Shown: positions 14,417-15,857 of the stretch, piece by piece
How the letters are laid out: the number at the start of each line of letters is the position of its first letter
Position numbering within the stretch: position 1 is the first letter of the stretch
Assembly (NCBI GenBank): GCA_964628195.1
Contig: CAZVPF010000055.1
Location: forward strand, 1 to 15,857
Direction of reading: 5' to 3'
Length of the DNA: 15,857 nucleotides
DNA from: CAZVPF01 sp964628195
GTDB lineage: Bacteria > Planctomycetota > Phycisphaerae > Sedimentisphaerales > Anaerohalosphaeraceae
The notes under the pieces: model-generated
What the model saw: the letters and a program-made list of their open reading frames with translations, nothing else
Told to the model about the DNA's origin: nothing
Database searches by the model: none
Made by a program: the position numbers and the translations under genes

Positions 14417-14439
14417 AACAGCCCCAGCACGGGGCTGTT
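14417..14439. terminator. Bidirectional rho-independent terminator
   Basis: AACAGCCCC (14417-14425) and GGGGCTGTT (14431-14439) form a perfect 9-bp stem with loop AGCAC. The minus strand continues into GTTTTTCC, a good U-tract for ending the hydrogenase operon. The plus strand continues TTTACAATCC and could end the 14050-14367 unit. The remaining stretch to 14530 shows nothing further. Confidence 0.8.
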
Positions 14440-14530
14440 TACAATCCTCTCTCTGCTGTATAACACCCCCCGCCGGCACCTTGACCCGCCTCCGACTGAA
14501 GGGGTTCGTTCACGTCTGCGTTAAATTGCG

Positions 14531-14917
14531 TTACTTGCGGATATTGTCCGCCACTGTCTTAAGCAGCACGTCCGGCGTGACGGGTTTTTCAAGAAACGCG
14601 CATACCGGCAGCATCTCATCGTCCGGCTCGAACGTGAAAGGCAGGTTCATTTCCTTACGCAGCCCGCTTAACATCACAACCGGTATGTCTTTCAGCTGCT
14701 CGTCGGCATGTATCTGCCTCGCAGCGTCAAAACCCTCCGACTTCGATGTCATCATCACGTCCAGAAGTATCAGATCCGGGTTGACCTCTTTCGCTTTTTC
14801 AATGCCGATCCGGCTGTCCGACGCGCTGTGCACCTCGTAACCCTTAGCGTCGAGCAGGTTCGATATCGCCTCGACAAATTCCATGTCATCATCGATCATA
14901 AGTACTCTTTGAGCCAC
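14531..14917 (-). CDS. Single-domain response regulator (CheY-like receiver)
   Basis: 128 residues forming one receiver domain and no output domain. The acidic pocket is Asp9-Asp10-Asp11, the phospho-acceptor is Asp53 in LILLDVMM, the switch Ser is 84 in VVMLSG, and the conserved Lys is 111 in FLEKPV. It has an insertion-like loop near 88-105 (KEMNLPFTFEPDDEMLPVC). The start is GTG with AGAGGAT about 7 bases upstream. It lies 26 bp after the NuoE-like gene and is last before the terminator, so it is likely co-transcribed with the hydrogenase subunits. With no DNA-binding domain it must act through protein contacts or phosphotransfer. The partner kinase is not in the window. Confidence 0.93.
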   Translation of the reverse strand: MAQRVLMIDDDMEFVEAISNLLDAKGYEVHSASDSRIGIEKAKEVNPDLILLDVMMTSKSEGFDAARQIHADEQLKDIPVVMLSGLRKEMNLPFTFEPDDEMLPVCAFLEKPVTPDVLLKTVADNIRK

Positions 14918-14943
14918 TTTATTATCCTCTACAAATATGGTTG

Positions 14944-15438
14944 CTATTTATTTTCTTTACGCATCTGGTTAACTATCGCCATCGTCTTTTCCGGTGTCAG
15001 ATTACCGTGAATCTTCTCGTCAATCATTATCACAGGCGCCAGCCCGCAAGCCCCCAGGCACCTTGCTCCCTGCAGAGAGAACAAACCGTCCTCCGTAACC
15101 CCGCCTTCCTTAACGGCAAGCTCTTTCTTGAGCGTGTCGTATATCCTGCCCGCCCCTTTAACATAACACGCCGTCCCCAGGCAAACCGAAATAGTATGCT
15201 TGCCCGGAGGAGTAAGATTGAAGTAATGGTAAAAAGTCGCAACGCCCCATATGTGAGCCGTCGGGATATTCATCCGCCCCGATATCTCGTCCATTGTCTC
15301 GCGCGACAGGTAACCGTACAGCTCCTGGGCCTTGTGCAGCACTGCGATAAGGTAAGAGTCGCTGTACTTTTTCTGTTTGACCTCATCGATATACGCGATG
15401 AGTTCGTCAAGCTTTTGCTTATCCTGAGTTTCCAACAT
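14944..15438 (-). CDS. nuoE: NuoE-family [2Fe-2S] subunit (NADH/NADP-reducing hydrogenase subunit, HndA/HydC-like)
   Basis: 164-aa thioredoxin-fold ferredoxin subunit of NADH dehydrogenase-type complexes. A helical N-terminal part (YLIAVLHKAQELYGYLSRET, then IWGVATFYHYF) precedes the Fe-S domain with four cluster ligands, Cys86 and Cys91 (CLGTAC) and Cys127 and Cys131 (CLGAC). The length matches stand-alone NuoE/HndA/HydC. With the adjacent [FeFe]-hydrogenase it most likely passes electrons in a multimeric NAD(P)-linked or bifurcating hydrogenase rather than in respiratory complex I. An in-frame ATG lies 12 bases upstream at 15450, but GGGAG sits directly before the ATG at 15438, which is preferred. 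It lies 38 bp after the hydrogenase gene. Confidence 0.92.
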   Translation of the reverse strand: MLETQDKQKLDELIAYIDEVKQKKYSDSYLIAVLHKAQELYGYLSRETMDEISGRMNIPTAHIWGVATFYHYFNLTPPGKHTISVCLGTACYVKGAGRIYDTLKKELAVKEGGVTEDGLFSLQGARCLGACGLAPVIMIDEKIHGNLTPEKTMAIVNQMRKENK

Positions 15439-15476
15439 ATTTACTCCCATGTTAAAAGTCTATCCCCTTTGAACGG

Positions 15477-15857
15477 TTATGCCCAGTCTTTCTTCGAAAC
15501 TATGCCCCTCGGCTCCTTCTCCTGGTAATGAGTATGCAGAAGGTGGTGCGACTTCTCGCTTAAAGGCCGGCCGAGGTATTCCTTGTAAAGCCTCTGTATA
15601 TCCGGGTTCTCATGACTCCTGCGGATCGTCTTGTCGCGGTCGCTGCCGTAAAGAGCCTCTGCCCGTTTCTGCAGGGCTTCTTCATCCAGCGGCGTGCTGT
15701 TCGCTGTCGCGTAAGGCTGACCGCCCCCGCCGATACATCCGCCCGGACAGCCCATGATCTCGATAAAGTGGAACCTTTCAGGGTCCTCGCGAACCATCTC
15801 GAGCAGCTTGTTAGCGTTGCCAAGACCGTGCGCCACCGCCACCCGTATCTCGTTGCC
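15477..15857 (-). CDS. [FeFe]-hydrogenase, C-terminal end (5' truncated by window)
   Basis: The frame is open from the window edge to the TGA-side end at 15477 and gives the last 126 residues. It contains FIEIMGCPGGCIGGGGQP, the P3 signature (E-x-M-x-C-x-x-G-C) of [FeFe]-hydrogenases, whose two cysteines hold the H-cluster. The small-subunit-like tail follows (IQRLYKEYLGRPLSEKSHHL). The catalytic P1/P2 motifs and N-terminal Fe-S domains lie outside the window. The enzyme reduces protons to H2 or the reverse. With the downstream NuoE-like gene it fits an NAD(P)H-linked, possibly electron-bifurcating group A hydrogenase (HydA/HndD type). Confidence 0.93.
   Translation of the reverse strand, partial: GNEIRVAVAHGLGNANKLLEMVREDPERFHFIEIMGCPGGCIGGGGQPYATANSTPLDEEALQKRAEALYGSDRDKTIRRSHENPDIQRLYKEYLGRPLSEKSHHLLHTHYQEKEPRGIVSKKDWA

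Noticed and set aside
1..15857. CRISPR array or intact insertion sequence
   Set aside because: No regularly spaced repeats and no complete transposase with terminal repeats were seen.

Overview
The window most likely comes from the chromosome of an anaerobic, Gram-negative planctomycete-like bacterium (Phycisphaerae/Sedimentisphaerales type). This is an inference from gene content, because there is no rRNA in the window. The supporting genes are a tailed bacterial histone-fold protein, an LpxL-like acyltransferase (implying lipid A or a related outer-membrane lipid), an archaeal-style glycogen/alpha-glucan cluster (GT4, GH57, GH133), and an [FeFe]-hydrogenase with a NuoE-type partner, which points to fermentative or electron-bifurcating metabolism. 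Base composition is moderate, and most of the sequence is densely packed protein-coding DNA with good Shine-Dalgarno sites.

Layout. 1-186 (+) is the 3' end of a phosphofructokinase gene. It is followed by a short remnant resembling the C-terminal part of a transposase catalytic core (278-448). Two tRNA genes, Cys(GCA) and Gln(CUG), lie on the minus strand, each with a candidate promoter. 830-3813 (minus) is a tight four-gene unit: tyrS, an uncharacterised 193-aa protein with a CPPC motif, a 75-aa basic ORF overlapping it by ATGA, and a GDP-L-fucose synthase gene. lepA (+) diverges from tyrS and converges on sppA (minus). sppA in turn diverges from an LpxL/HtrB-like acyltransferase gene (+) whose predicted transcript appears leaderless.

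7998-12710 (minus) is an alpha-glucan operon in the order glycosyltransferase, GH57 amylase/glucanotransferase, GH133 debranching enzyme. An AT-rich intergenic stretch follows, then a short gene for a histone-fold protein with a Lys/Ala tail (13173-13397, minus). This gene diverges from a two-gene plus-strand unit: a DUF2007-like protein and a 105-aa conserved-looking unknown. A GC-rich hairpin terminator separates that unit from a minus-strand hydrogenase operon at the right edge: the [FeFe]-hydrogenase C-terminus, a NuoE/HndA-like [2Fe-2S] subunit and a stand-alone receiver domain.

How the genes work together. The glucan cluster builds and remodels a glycogen-like storage polymer, phosphofructokinase feeds glycolysis, and the hydrogenase module would dispose of fermentation electrons as H2. 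The fucose synthase and the acyltransferase supply the cell envelope. The strongest candidate for unusual biology is the bacterial histone. It keeps the R-x-T...D signature of the archaeal histone fold and carries an N-terminal tail encoded by 15-bp tandem repeats.
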